Assembly (NCBI GenBank): GCA_910577075.1
Contig: CAJTKV010000015.1
Location: 13,049 to 39,754 of the forward strand
Direction: 5' to 3'
DNA length: 26,706 nt
From: an uncultured Bacilli bacterium
GTDB lineage: Bacteria > Bacillota_I > Bacilli_A > RF39 > UBA660
Numbering within the stretch: the stretch's first letter is position 1; each line of letters begins with the position of its first letter. Of this stretch, positions 14,941 to 22,613 are shown piece after piece. Position numbers and translations under genes: made by a program. The notes under the pieces were generated by a model. The model did not search any database. It was given only the letters and a program-made list of their open reading frames with translations, and was not told the origin of the DNA.

Positions 14941-15696
14941 ATGAGAGAAGTTATAGAGGAATTCTTGAGTGAATATAGAAATCAAGATTATTTTTTAGGA
15001 GCAATATTAACAGGAAGTTGTGTTACTGGAAATAATACAGCAAGTAGCGATATAGATATCTATATAGTAACTAAGGATGATACTTCATGGCGCGAAAGAG
15101 GTAATAAGAAAATTGGCGATTATTTGATTGAATATTTTATAAATCCCAAAAGAAAGATAATATCTTATTTTGAAGAAGAAAGAAAAAGTTTATCAATGTC
15201 GACAACTAATATTTTTGTCAATAGTGAGATATTATATGATAAAGATGGAAGTGTCCAAGAATTAATAGATATGGCTAAGAAAAGTAGAGATACTGTAGAA
15301 ATGGTCGATGTTGATGAATTTAAATATAAGTCGAATTGTTACAGTGTCTGGGATGGCTTTGATGAACTTCAAGATAAATATAATAGCAATGAAGATATAG
15401 ACTTTTCTTATTATTTATTTTTACAGAGAATAATAGGTTCCTATTTTTATAATAAGAAAATACCAACCTTGCCTTTAAATAAGATCGAAAAGATACTTAT
15501 GAATGAGGAATATTTTAAAAGATACAATATTGTTAAAATGCCAGATAGGGATTTTTGTGCTTTATTAGTTTCCTGTTTTAAGGAAAAAGAAAGAGATAAA
15601 AGATTTGATAATGCCAAGAAATTATATGCATATTTTTTAAGCCAATTTTCCGATTTTGACATTGGCAATTATAGTTTGAGAAGTGAAGCAAAATAA
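14941..15696 (+). CDS. Nucleotidyltransferase-fold protein (pol beta superfamily)
   Basis: A 251-residue protein whose N-terminus carries the pol-beta nucleotidyltransferase signature: LTGSCVTG (Gly25-Ser26), then SSDIDIYIV with the metal aspartates Asp37 and Asp39. This arrangement is that of stand-alone transferases that move a nucleoside monophosphate onto a small molecule or protein. The remainder (about 90-251) is helical with acidic clusters and matches no domain I know. The third catalytic Asp is not obvious. A TGGAGA site nine bases upstream of the ATG is a plausible ribosome binding site, and a -10 in an inverted repeat lies before it. No antitoxin-like HEPN partner is adjacent. A terminator follows. 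Confidence 0.78.
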   Translation: MREVIEEFLSEYRNQDYFLGAILTGSCVTGNNTASSDIDIYIVTKDDTSWRERGNKKIGDYLIEYFINPKRKIISYFEEERKSLSMSTTNIFVNSEILYDKDGSVQELIDMAKKSRDTVEMVDVDEFKYKSNCYSVWDGFDELQDKYNSNEDIDFSYYLFLQRIIGSYFYNKKIPTLPLNKIEKILMNEEYFKRYNIVKMPDRDFCALLVSCFKEKERDKRFDNAKKLYAYFLSQFSDFDIGNYSLRSEAK

Positions 15697-15722
15697 AAGA
15701 ACTAATGGAAGTTAGTTCTTTT
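15695..15722. terminator. Bidirectional terminator between nucleotidyltransferase and HAD genes
   Basis: An 11-bp perfect stem (15695-15705 with 15712-15722; AAAAGAACTAA and its complement), six-base loop, with A/T tails on each side. It overlaps the stop codons of both convergent genes. Confidence 0.85.
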
Positions 15723-16424
15723 TAATATTTTGGGAAGTTCAGCAAAAGATGCAAGTTGATAATCACATATTAGTCCATCTTTTTTCTCTTTGTTTATCCA
15801 ACATGTTTTTAATCCAGCTTTATTAGGCATGATGACGTCATCACGATATTTATCACCTATCATAAGGCATTCGCTAGGATATTCAGCTCCAATGCGCTTC
15901 ATCAACTGACGGTAAAAATCCAATTCTGATTTATTCGAAGGCGGATTAGTCATATCCGCAGAGAAGATAGAAGATATATAATCGGTAGCTCCTATGCGTT
16001 CAATTTTTTCATGAGCAATGATGGAATCTCCATTAGTAGATACATAGATAGGATAATATGTAGATATCTCCTTAAGTGCTTCAACAACACCTGGCAAGGC
16101 AATAATATTTTTTTTAAGTCCCTCCTTAAATATTTCCTGCATTTTAATTGGCTCTAATTCTCTTTTAAAGAACGTTTGGAAGCGCATTCCTCGTTGCCAT
16201 TCAGCTTGAGCTTCGCCACTTACTATGAATTCTTCGGGAACTTTAAGCGTTTTAAAATATTCGTGCCAATAGTAACTATCGAATTCTAACCATTCTTGAA
16301 ATAGTTTTTCTTGGTAAGGTATCCCAAGTTCCTTTAAGACATATTCAAATGCTCCGCGATGATTAGCTGTGTCATCGACAAGAGTATCGTCTAAGTCGGT
16401 TATAATATATTTTATTTCTGACAT
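15702..16424 (-). CDS. HAD-family phosphatase (YjjG-like)
   Basis: A 240-residue HAD hydrolase. The four motifs are present: nucleophile Asp10 and Asp12 in ITDLDDTL, Thr130 in VSTNG, a Lys near 165 in NKSELDF, and acidic GDKYRDDV (Asp191, Asp195/196). A helical cap lies between residues about 20 and 105. The architecture matches the non-canonical nucleotidase YjjG group, which dephosphorylates pyrimidine and modified nucleoside monophosphates, but haloacid-type substrates or sugar phosphates cannot be excluded. GGGGTGA stands before the ATG at 16424. It is transcribed away from the cupin-GH2 pair from an overlapping promoter region. Confidence 0.88.
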   Translation of the reverse strand: MSEIKYIITDLDDTLVDDTANHRGAFEYVLKELGIPYQEKLFQEWLEFDSYYWHEYFKTLKVPEEFIVSGEAQAEWQRGMRFQTFFKRELEPIKMQEIFKEGLKKNIIALPGVVEALKEISTYYPIYVSTNGDSIIAHEKIERIGATDYISSIFSADMTNPPSNKSELDFYRQLMKRIGAEYPSECLMIGDKYRDDVIMPNKAGLKTCWINKEKKDGLICDYQLASFAELPKILKRTNFH

Positions 16425-16448
16425 TATTTCACCCCATTAATGATTTTT

Positions 16449-16477
16449 ATTATAGCATATGGTTCTTTTTATATCAA
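16449..16477 (-). promoter_or_regulatory. Strong promoter of the HAD gene
   Basis: On the minus strand TTGATA (16472-16477) lies 17 bases upstream of TATAAT (16449-16454), which also has the TG extension (TGCTATAAT). This is the best-scoring promoter by eye in the window. Confidence 0.75.
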
Positions 16478-16494
16478 ACATAATTTGATATAAT
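16471..16494 (+). promoter_or_regulatory. Extended -10 promoter and inverted repeat before the cupin gene
   Basis: TGATATAAT (16486-16494) is an extended -10 for the cupin-GH2 pair. The bases ATATCAAA (16471-16478) and TTTGATAT (16484-16491) form an 8-bp perfect inverted repeat with a five-base centre. The left arm contains the HAD promoter -35 and the right arm contains this -10, so the two divergent promoters overlap and may exclude each other. Confidence 0.55.
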
Positions 16495-16513
16495 TTTATT
16501 AGGAGATGATAAA

Positions 16514-16861
16514 ATGCAAATTGTTAAAAAAAGTGAAGCAGAATACTATACGGGAAATGGGTATTATGGATATGATTATCCAACAGTTGATCCGGATATT
16601 AATTTTGCAGTTATAAGTATTAGTACGCGTAGTCCTGAGGCTGGCTATCAAGTAAATCGTGGATGTAAAGAATTGCTATATATTATTAAAGGTTCTGGTA
16701 ATTTATATAAAAAGGATAGTAATGATGTTTTAAGTTTTACAGAAGGTGATGTGATTTTTATCGATAAGGATGAGTTATATGCTTTTGATGGAAATTTTGA
16801 AGCGGCTGTTCCTTGTACTCCTGCTTGGACGAGTGAACAACATGAGTATGTAGAGGAATAA
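16514..16861 (+). CDS. Cupin-domain protein
   Basis: A 115-residue single-domain cupin. The barrel strands are visible in ISISTRSPEAGYQVNRGCKELLYIIKGSGNLY and, further on, FTEGDVIFIDKDELYAF, which match the two conserved cupin motifs (the first normally GxxxxxHxHxxxE and the second GDxxxxPxxxxH). Several of the usual metal-binding His are replaced: N49-R-G-C and Tyr sit at the first site, so a metal is uncertain. AGGAG (16500-16505) precedes the ATG. It starts its operon with the GH2 gene, four bases apart. Possible roles are sugar sensing, binding or isomerisation for the GH2 product; that link is inferred from gene order. Confidence 0.8.
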   Translation: MQIVKKSEAEYYTGNGYYGYDYPTVDPDINFAVISISTRSPEAGYQVNRGCKELLYIIKGSGNLYKKDSNDVLSFTEGDVIFIDKDELYAFDGNFEAAVPCTPAWTSEQHEYVEE

Positions 16862-16865
16862 ATTT

Positions 16866-18641
16866 ATGGATTGTAAATATGATATGGATTATCCACGCCC
16901 TCAATTTAAGCGTAATTATTGGCTAAATTTGAATGGCGAGTGGGATTTTTGTTTTGATGATAATGATGAAGGAAAAGTAAAAAAATATTATGAGAATTTT
17001 AACAGTCAATATAAGATAAAGGTACCTTTTACTTATGAGACGGAAGCTAGTGGAATAAATGATTCTAGTCAGCATAATGTCATTTGGTATAGAAAAGAAT
17101 TTTGTATTGATCGAGACTTAAGGGATGATAAAGTACTTTTAGATTTTGAAGGAAGCGATTATGAAACAGAAGTGTGGGTCAATGGCGTATTTGTCGGCAA
17201 AAATGTTGGCGGATATTCTCGTTTTACCTTTGCAATAGAGAATTTTATATCTAGTGGTGTTAATAATCTTACGGTGAGAATTAAAGATTCTCTGTCAAAA
17301 TCTCAACCGCGAGGAAAACAAAGATATAAAAAAGATAGTTTTAAATGCTGGTATATTCAAACTACGGGTATATGGAAGACCGTATGGTTGGAATTTGTAC
17401 CTAAACAGTATCTAAAAGATGTTAAAATAACTCCGGATTATGACAATAAAAAAGTTAACTTAGTTGTAAGTACTAATATGATTTTAGAGGATTATGAAAA
17501 AGCCAATTATGAACTTGGTGTTTGTATTTCATTTAATGGTATAAAAACAAATGATGAAATATTTAAATTAGAAAATAATTTACAAGAAATAGATATGTTA
17601 ATTGATGATGATAATGGCGATATTCGTAGGTGGAATGTTTTAGATCCAAATTTATATGATATAAAATTTGCACTTTATAAAAACGGCAAAATTATTGATA
17701 CTGTTAATTCATATTTTGGCGTTCGAAAATTGGAAATAAAGGGTAATAAAATATTTTTAAATGACGAAGAGTTATATCAGAGATTGATATTAGATCAAGG
17801 CTATTGGCAAACAACGCATTTAACTCCTCCCTCAGCAGATAAATTAGTCGATGATATAAAAAGTGTCATAAAATTCGGCTATAATGGAGTTCGAAAACAT
17901 CAAAAAAATGAAGACGAAAGATTTCTCTATTGGTGCGATAAATTAGGTGTTTTGGTCTGGAGTGAAATGGCTAATTGTTATGAATTTAACGATGATGCTT
18001 TAGAAAAATTTAGTAACGAATGGGTTAAAGTCGTTAAGCAAAATTATAATCATCCATGTATTATTACCTGGGTTCCAATAAATGAATCTTGGGGAGTTGT
18101 AGATATAGATATATCAAAAAAAGAGCAAGATTTTGCAAATCATCTATATTATTTGACAAAATCTTTAGATAATACACGATTCGTCATAAGTAATGATGGT
18201 TGGGAGCATACGATTTCTGATGTTATAACTATTCACGATTATAAGCAAAATGCCAGTGAATTAAGAGATTTATATGTTACCAATAAAGACTATGTGTTAA
18301 TTTCTAATGTAAATTACAATGGAGAACGTTCATTGATGGCAGGGGATTATAAATATAATAGTCAACCGATTATTATGAGCGAGTATGGAGCAATTGCATT
18401 AGAGTCACAAAATGGTTGGGGGTATGGAAAGCAAGTTAAAAGTGAGGAAGAATTCTTGGAACGCTTTCAAGATTTAACTAACGCTATTAAAGGTGTGGAT
18501 TATATTTCCGGATATTGTTATACGCAGCTTACAGATGTTCAACAGGAGATAAATGGATTATTAGATGTTAATCACAATATTAAATTTAGTGATAATATTA
18601 ATGAGAAAATCGCTAAAATTAATAATAGTGAAAGAAAATAG
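16866..18641 (+). CDS. Cytosolic family 2 glycoside hydrolase
   Basis: A 591-residue GH2 enzyme. The N-terminal jelly-roll starts with LNGEWDF and contains EVWVNGVFVGKNVGGY (about 102-117); an immunoglobulin-like domain follows to about residue 290; then a TIM barrel with RKHQKNEDERF (343-353), acid/base Glu407 in VPINESWG and nucleophile Glu506 in IIMSEYG. It is shorter than E. coli LacZ and lacks its C-terminal domains. No signal peptide is visible, so it acts inside the cell, probably on imported oligosaccharides. Sugar specificity (galactoside, glucuronide, mannoside or other) is not readable. It is translated four bases after the cupin stop, and a shared terminator lies downstream. Confidence 0.92.
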   Translation: MDCKYDMDYPRPQFKRNYWLNLNGEWDFCFDDNDEGKVKKYYENFNSQYKIKVPFTYETEASGINDSSQHNVIWYRKEFCIDRDLRDDKVLLDFEGSDYETEVWVNGVFVGKNVGGYSRFTFAIENFISSGVNNLTVRIKDSLSKSQPRGKQRYKKDSFKCWYIQTTGIWKTVWLEFVPKQYLKDVKITPDYDNKKVNLVVSTNMILEDYEKANYELGVCISFNGIKTNDEIFKLENNLQEIDMLIDDDNGDIRRWNVLDPNLYDIKFALYKNGKIIDTVNSYFGVRKLEIKGNKIFLNDEELYQRLILDQGYWQTTHLTPPSADKLVDDIKSVIKFGYNGVRKHQKNEDERFLYWCDKLGVLVWSEMANCYEFNDDALEKFSNEWVKVVKQNYNHPCIITWVPINESWGVVDIDISKKEQDFANHLYYLTKSLDNTRFVISNDGWEHTISDVITIHDYKQNASELRDLYVTNKDYVLISNVNYNGERSLMAGDYKYNSQPIIMSEYGAIALESQNGWGYGKQVKSEEEFLERFQDLTNAIKGVDYISGYCYTQLTDVQQEINGLLDVNHNIKFSDNINEKIAKINNSERK

Positions 18642-18659
18642 ATGGGGACCATCTATTTT
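18635..18659. terminator. Bidirectional terminator between GH2 and PHP genes
   Basis: An 11-bp perfect stem (18635-18645 with 18649-18659; AAAATAGATGG and its complement), three-base loop GGA, with A/T tails on both sides. Confidence 0.88.
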
Positions 18660-19411
18660 TCACTTAGGGAGATAAACTTTCTCTTTAAGTATAGACCTTT
18701 ATTAAAATCATAAGATTCGTCCATTTGGGGAATGGCATCATATATCTCATTTAAACGATGGGCATCACTTCCAATGGTAACATTTGTTCCACCACAAGAT
18801 TTGTATAAATCCAGTTTTTCTTTGCTAGGGAAGGAGTCTAAATTTTTCCTCCTTACGGCAGATGAATTGATTTCAAGGGTAATATTATTAATCGATAGAT
18901 AACTAAATATTTCCCTTAAAAGATCATCGCGAATTCTTTTTAATCTTTCGTCGTGAGAAAAAGAATCATCATGTTTTCTACGCAAATAATCTAAATGGCC
19001 TAAGGAGTCAATTCCTCCCTGTTTGACCATATTTAAAATATTCATATAGTATTTTAGTATTTCGGATTCACTATTATCTTTTAGAGAAATATGATTACTT
19101 CCAATGATATAGTCGATATCCAGTTTATTAAATTCTTCTAATTCGTGGGGATAATTTTCTGGATTGGAAAATTCCACTCCTTTAATTAAAGTCATATTGG
19201 GATATTGCTCTTGTAATTTATCTATTTCTTCAGAGTAAATGGCGTATCTATTGAGGGCTTGCTTAAGACTTATCTGGCTAAACTCTAAGTGTTCGGTGAA
19301 TGCCATATATTCAAGACCCAGAGAAATGCCGTAATTAATCATTTCCTCTAAGGTCATTTGTCCATCATAAGAATAAATGGAGTGCATATGTGTGTCGGCT
19401 AAATATTTCAT
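18653..19411 (-). CDS. PHP-domain phosphatase, histidinol-phosphatase-like
   Basis: A 252-residue PHP-fold metalloenzyme. Metal-binding motifs appear in order: DTHMHSIYSYDG (His8, His10), FTEHLEF, KGVEFS, IIGSNHI, SLGHLDYLRR, LEINSSA and TIGSDAHR. This is the pattern of HisK-type histidinol phosphatases, which make histidinol from its phosphate. No other histidine genes are nearby, so it could equally serve another phosphomonoester; family assignment is firm, pathway is not. A ribosome binding site (AAGAAGGAA) precedes the ATG at 19411. It is divergent from the LysR gene, with a palindrome between them. Confidence 0.9.
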   Translation of the reverse strand: MKYLADTHMHSIYSYDGQMTLEEMINYGISLGLEYMAFTEHLEFSQISLKQALNRYAIYSEEIDKLQEQYPNMTLIKGVEFSNPENYPHELEEFNKLDIDYIIGSNHISLKDNSESEILKYYMNILNMVKQGGIDSLGHLDYLRRKHDDSFSHDERLKRIRDDLLREIFSYLSINNITLEINSSAVRRKNLDSFPSKEKLDLYKSCGGTNVTIGSDAHRLNEIYDAIPQMDESYDFNKGLYLKRKFISLSEK

Positions 19412-19433
19412 GATTTTCCTTCTTTCTAATTAA

Positions 19434-19462
19434 AGTATAACGGTTTATTAATCATAAATAAA
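19434..19462 (-). promoter_or_regulatory. Possible promoter of the PHP gene
   Basis: On the minus strand TATACT (19434-19439) has a weak TTTATT 17 bases upstream (19457-19462). The -10 is reasonable and the -35 poor. Confidence 0.35.
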
Positions 19463-19480
19463 ATACATATATTTTATTGT

Positions 19481-19513
19481 ATCGATAACAAATAGTTATT
19501 GATGTGTTATAAT
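19481..19513 (+). promoter_or_regulatory. LysR-type operator overlapping the lysR promoter
   Basis: ATCGATAAC (19481-19489), spacer AAATA, then GTTATTGAT (19495-19503) form a nearly perfect inverted repeat (8 of 9) that contains the T-N11-A LysR-type pattern. A -35 (ATAACA, 19485-19490) overlaps the left arm, and 17 bases on lies TGTTATAAT (19505-19513). This is the classic place for autorepression, between divergent genes. Confidence 0.6.
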
Positions 19514-19529
19514 GGAATTAGGTGATAAG

Positions 19530-20411
19530 ATGTTTAATAATATTAATTTAAATACACTGAAATACTTTTATGAGGTTGCATCTATTAAAAATATAACTAA
19601 GGCAAGCGAGAATTTGAATGTCTCTCAGCCGGCACTTACCAAGGCGATAAAGCAGTTGGAGAGTGATTTGAATGTCCAATTGTTTACGAGAAGTAAAAAG
19701 GGAGTTGCTCTAACGGATGCAGGTGAAGTTTTGTATGAGTATACAGTTTCAGCATTTCAAAAGTTGGGAAGTACATTAAATGTTATTGAACAAGATAGAC
19801 AAAGTGGGGGACATTTGTATATTGGTGCAACAACGACAAACTTTTTAGAACCTATTTTACCGGCATTGGATGAATTTAGAAAGTTATATCCCAAAATAAA
19901 GATCGATATTGTCTTGGAGGAAATAGAGGTTTTAGATAAATATAGCAAGATGGGAAAATTAGATATTCTAATTAAGAATAGTTATGAGGAAATGAGTAAT
20001 TTTGAATCTATTGTCGATTTTGATATTCAAGATCATTTTATCGCATCGAAAAGAGAGTATCCTGAATTAGCTAATAAAGTGCTTTCACTAGAAGAATTAC
20101 TTAGAGACTATCCTTTTGTATTACTTAGCAATATTACTCATGGAAGAAGGAATTTTGATGCCTATTTAAAAAACAAAAATATATCATTTAAACCAGCTTA
20201 TGAATTCAATAGCTATAGTTTATGTCGAGAACTTATTCGCAGTGGATTTGGAATAGGAATAGGTAATCCCATTCATTATAAGGGAAGTGAATTTATCGTT
20301 TTAAAGACAGATTTTTCTTTGCCTAAGAGAAGTTTTAACATAGGCTTTATTAAGACAAGCAAAAATGGATGTTTAAAAGATTTTAAAGAATTACTTAAAA
20401 AAAGGAAGTAG
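19530..20411 (+). CDS. LysR-family transcriptional regulator
   Basis: A 293-residue LysR-type regulator. Residues about 8-65 are the winged helix (LKYFYEVASIKNITKASENL, then SQPALTKAIKQLE and LFTRSKKGVALTDAG), and the rest is the periplasmic-binding-protein-like effector domain, with HLYIGATTTNFLEPILP opening it. The effector is unknown. The start is set at 19530, because the upstream ATG at 19512 lies inside the -10 hexamer and AGGTGA (19520-19525) stands before 19530. It heads a tight five-gene run and is divergent from the PHP gene, with a palindrome at its promoter, so autoregulation and control of neighbours are likely but inferred. Confidence 0.92.
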   Translation: MFNNINLNTLKYFYEVASIKNITKASENLNVSQPALTKAIKQLESDLNVQLFTRSKKGVALTDAGEVLYEYTVSAFQKLGSTLNVIEQDRQSGGHLYIGATTTNFLEPILPALDEFRKLYPKIKIDIVLEEIEVLDKYSKMGKLDILIKNSYEEMSNFESIVDFDIQDHFIASKREYPELANKVLSLEELLRDYPFVLLSNITHGRRNFDAYLKNKNISFKPAYEFNSYSLCRELIRSGFGIGIGNPIHYKGSEFIVLKTDFSLPKRSFNIGFIKTSKNGCLKDFKELLKKRK

Positions 20412-20417
20412 ATATTT

Positions 20418-20915
20418 ATGATATTTAGTGTATTGGCTTTGTTGTCTTTGCTTGTCAGTGTGTGCATAAGAAAGCGAGTTTATGCTTTAATTGCCCAAGC
20501 ATTTAATTGTCTTTTTGAAGCTATGTATGATTTTTTTATTGGGGCATATACGGGAGCTTTTTTGAGTATAATTAATCTAACAAGAACAATGATATTTATA
20601 AAAAGAGAAAGATTTGCTAAAATGTTATATATAGGAGTACTATTAATTTTTGAAAGTATTACCGTGGTTAATTGTATTCTTACATATCAAGGATTAATTT
20701 CTCTTTTGCCGACAATTGGTTCAATTATAAGAACGTTTTGCCTTTGGCAGACAAATATGACATTGATGAGGATATCAGGGATAACGACAGCAATATTTTA
20801 TGGCTTGTATTATCTTTATTATCAAAGTTCATTTATGATTATAGGAGAAATTATTTTATTATTTGTCAGTATATATTCAATATATATACATGATTTTAAA
20901 AAGGAGAGAATTTAG
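20418..20915 (+). CDS. YgjV-family integral membrane protein
   Basis: A 165-residue, strongly hydrophobic protein with about five or six membrane segments (1-17, 22-42, 45-60, 69-85, 92-108, 118-150). The pattern ALIAQAFNCLFEAMYDFFIG followed by AYTGAFLSIINLTRTMIF matches the YgjV family (Imp-YgjV) of small membrane proteins without known function. It ends in a basic HDFKKERI, probably cytoplasmic. It begins six bases after the lysR stop, with AAGGAAG inside the end of lysR, and its TAG is immediately followed by the next ATG. Assignment rests on the conserved central motif; activity is unknown. Confidence 0.72.
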   Translation: MIFSVLALLSLLVSVCIRKRVYALIAQAFNCLFEAMYDFFIGAYTGAFLSIINLTRTMIFIKRERFAKMLYIGVLLIFESITVVNCILTYQGLISLLPTIGSIIRTFCLWQTNMTLMRISGITTAIFYGLYYLYYQSSFMIIGEIILLFVSIYSIYIHDFKKERI

Positions 20916-21410
20916 ATGAACTGGGATGAATTTGCGATTAGACCATTTTATGATTTAGATAAAAGATGGGCATTAGTAACTGTTGGTAATGAAAAAAGAT
21001 ATAATGCGATGACGATTAGTTGGGGAGGGTTCGGCACTCTTTGGCATAAACCTGTGGCAACTATATATATAAGAAAAACGCGATATACTTATGAATTTCT
21101 TCAAGATAATGAATACTTTACAATTAGCTTTTATGGGGACGAATTTAGAGAATGCTTGGGAACACTTGGCAGTAAGTCGGGAAGAGATGAAGATAAGATT
21201 GCCTTAACTAAATTGAATGTTGAATTTTTAGAATTGGCACCAACATTTAAAGAAGCCGAATTAACAATTGTCTGTAAGAAGATTTATTCCCAAGAATTAA
21301 ATAAAAATAATATGTCTTCAGATATAGTTAATAGATTTTATAAAAATGATGAGGTTCATGAAATGTTTATTGGTGAAGTAGTTGAGATTATTGATAGGAG
21401 AAGCAATTAA
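20916..21410 (+). CDS. Flavin reductase-like / FMN-binding split-barrel protein
   Basis: A 164-residue split-barrel flavoprotein. NAMTISWGGFGTLWHKPVATIYIRK (here noted as NAMTISWGGFG then WHKPVATIYIRK) and RYTYEFLQDNEYFTISFY are the family pattern seen in flavoredoxin and NAD(P)H:flavin reductases, where the first segment contacts FMN and the second leads the dimer interface. SGRDEDKIALTKL is the usual mid-protein motif. It follows the YgjV gene directly (stop and ATG abut) with AAGGAGAG as a strong site. Electron donor and acceptor are unknown; a role in reduction of metal, flavin or quinone is possible. It is cytoplasmic. Confidence 0.87.
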   Translation: MNWDEFAIRPFYDLDKRWALVTVGNEKRYNAMTISWGGFGTLWHKPVATIYIRKTRYTYEFLQDNEYFTISFYGDEFRECLGTLGSKSGRDEDKIALTKLNVEFLELAPTFKEAELTIVCKKIYSQELNKNNMSSDIVNRFYKNDEVHEMFIGEVVEIIDRRSN

Positions 21411-21413
21411 AAT

Positions 21414-21998
21414 ATGAATAAGGCGCGAAAGCATATCATTATTGCAGGTGTTCCAAGAGCGGGAAAGTCGACTATTTGTAGCGAGCTTGCCAGGACAAAA
21501 AAGTATCAACATTTAGCTATGGATGCCGTAGTAATTGCCTTTGAAGGGGCGTATCCAGAATTAGGCGTTTTTCATACTGATTGTTGGGATTTTGTTGAGA
21601 CAAGCAAGACTTTTATTAAGTTTATGAAAAAAATTAGTAAGACGAGTAATTATGATAAATTTGATTATAGATTAGCTTTTGATTTATATCACATTACGCC
21701 AAAAGATTATTACGAAAATATCGATTCTTCTTGCTGCGAAATTTACTTTTTTGGCTATCCCAACATAAGTGTTGAAGATAAATTTAAGGAAATTAGAAAT
21801 TTTGATACCGAATTTGATTGGACGAGTGAAAAGGATGATGCGATAGTAATTGATCACATTACGAAGTACATAGAAATTAGTAAATGGTTAAAAGATGAGT
21901 GTCAAAAGTATAATTTGCCGTTTATAGATATAAGCCAAAATAGAGAAGAAGTAATAGATAATTTTTTAAAAGAAATTATCAATAAGGAGCGATTATGA
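21414..21998 (+). CDS. P-loop kinase-like NTPase
   Basis: A 194-residue protein with a clear Walker A motif, GVPRAGKST (Gly12 to Thr20), at the end of the first strand HIIIAG. The general size and the SELAR helix after the P-loop fit small-molecule kinases of the AAA/adenylate-kinase-like group rather than transporters. Asp in LAMDAV (about 35) may be a sugar- or base-binding residue, and FGYPN (about 117-121) precedes a strand. A separate Walker B is not obvious. The ATG follows AGGAG by a suitable gap and starts three bases after the previous stop. Its TGA overlaps the next ATG (ATGA), so translation is coupled. The substrate is unknown. Confidence 0.83.
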   Translation: MNKARKHIIIAGVPRAGKSTICSELARTKKYQHLAMDAVVIAFEGAYPELGVFHTDCWDFVETSKTFIKFMKKISKTSNYDKFDYRLAFDLYHITPKDYYENIDSSCCEIYFFGYPNISVEDKFKEIRNFDTEFDWTSEKDDAIVIDHITKYIEISKWLKDECQKYNLPFIDISQNREEVIDNFLKEIINKERL

Positions 21999-22534
21999 AT
22001 GGCAACTATTTTATAATTCATGGATCTTATGGCAATCCTTATAAGAATTGGATCCCTTGGTTGAAAACAGAACTAAGCAAGAGAAAAAAAGATGTTATAG
22101 TACCACATTTTCCAAATTTAAATTATCAAAGATATGATAATTGGAGTAAGATATTAGATGCTTATTTAGAAATGGGATGTATAAATGAGAATACGACATT
22201 TATCACTCATAGTTTAGGAAGCGTTTTTATTATAAAGTATATTTTGGATAGAAAAATTAAGATTAAAAAAATTATTACTTCCGCAGGTTTTAACAATATA
22301 TACTTTGATGATGATAATAGCTTATATGAGAGTTTCTATATGGCTAATATTGATTCTAAGAAAATTGATATGTATGTAGAAAAAGTAGTCTCTTTCATAT
22401 CTTCAAATGATCCTTTTGTATCACTGGAGGCGGGATCTTCGTTTGCCGACGATATAGGTGGTTTAAAAGTTTTAGTACATGATGCCAAGCATTTTAATAA
22501 TAAAGAATTTATGGAATTATTAAAGTATATTTAA
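21995..22534 (+). CDS. RBBP9/YdeN-type serine hydrolase
   Basis: A 179-residue alpha/beta hydrolase of the small RBBP9 group. The catalytic triad is readable: Ser73 in ITHSLGS (nucleophile elbow), Asp139 in SSNDPFV, and His166 in DAKHFN. The strand with HGSYGNPYKNWIPWL (residues 9-23) is the usual start of this family. Proteins of this type hydrolyse small esters or amides; the physiological substrate is unknown. It is the last gene of the LysR operon, overlapping the kinase gene by four bases. A terminator hairpin follows. Length agrees with bacterial YdeN-like proteins (about 180-190). Confidence 0.9.
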   Translation: MNGNYFIIHGSYGNPYKNWIPWLKTELSKRKKDVIVPHFPNLNYQRYDNWSKILDAYLEMGCINENTTFITHSLGSVFIIKYILDRKIKIKKIITSAGFNNIYFDDDNSLYESFYMANIDSKKIDMYVEKVVSFISSNDPFVSLEAGSSFADDIGGLKVLVHDAKHFNNKEFMELLKYI

Positions 22535-22548
22535 TGTCAATTAAGTAG

Positions 22549-22574
22549 AGCAAACCTAAAAAAGTTTGTTTTAT
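22549..22574 (+). terminator. Short terminator after the LysR operon
   Basis: Stem CAAAC (22551-22555) with GTTTG (22564-22568), extended by weaker pairs, with an eight-base A-rich loop and a T-rich tail. The -35 of the next promoter overlaps its 3' side. Moderate support. Confidence 0.5.
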
Positions 22575-22593
22575 TATAAATTTACTTTATAAT
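22566..22593 (+). promoter_or_regulatory. Promoter of the unknown gene at 22614
   Basis: TTGTTT (22566-22571), a 16-base spacer and TATAAT (22588-22593). The start codon is about 21 bases downstream. Confidence 0.5.
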
Positions 22594-22613
22594 AGAAGTA
22601 GGAAGTGATTTTT

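Noticed and set aside
14941..15696. Nucleotidyltransferase as part of a MNT/HEPN toxin-antitoxin pair
   Set aside because: No HEPN-like partner gene is adjacent; the next gene is a convergent HAD phosphatase.
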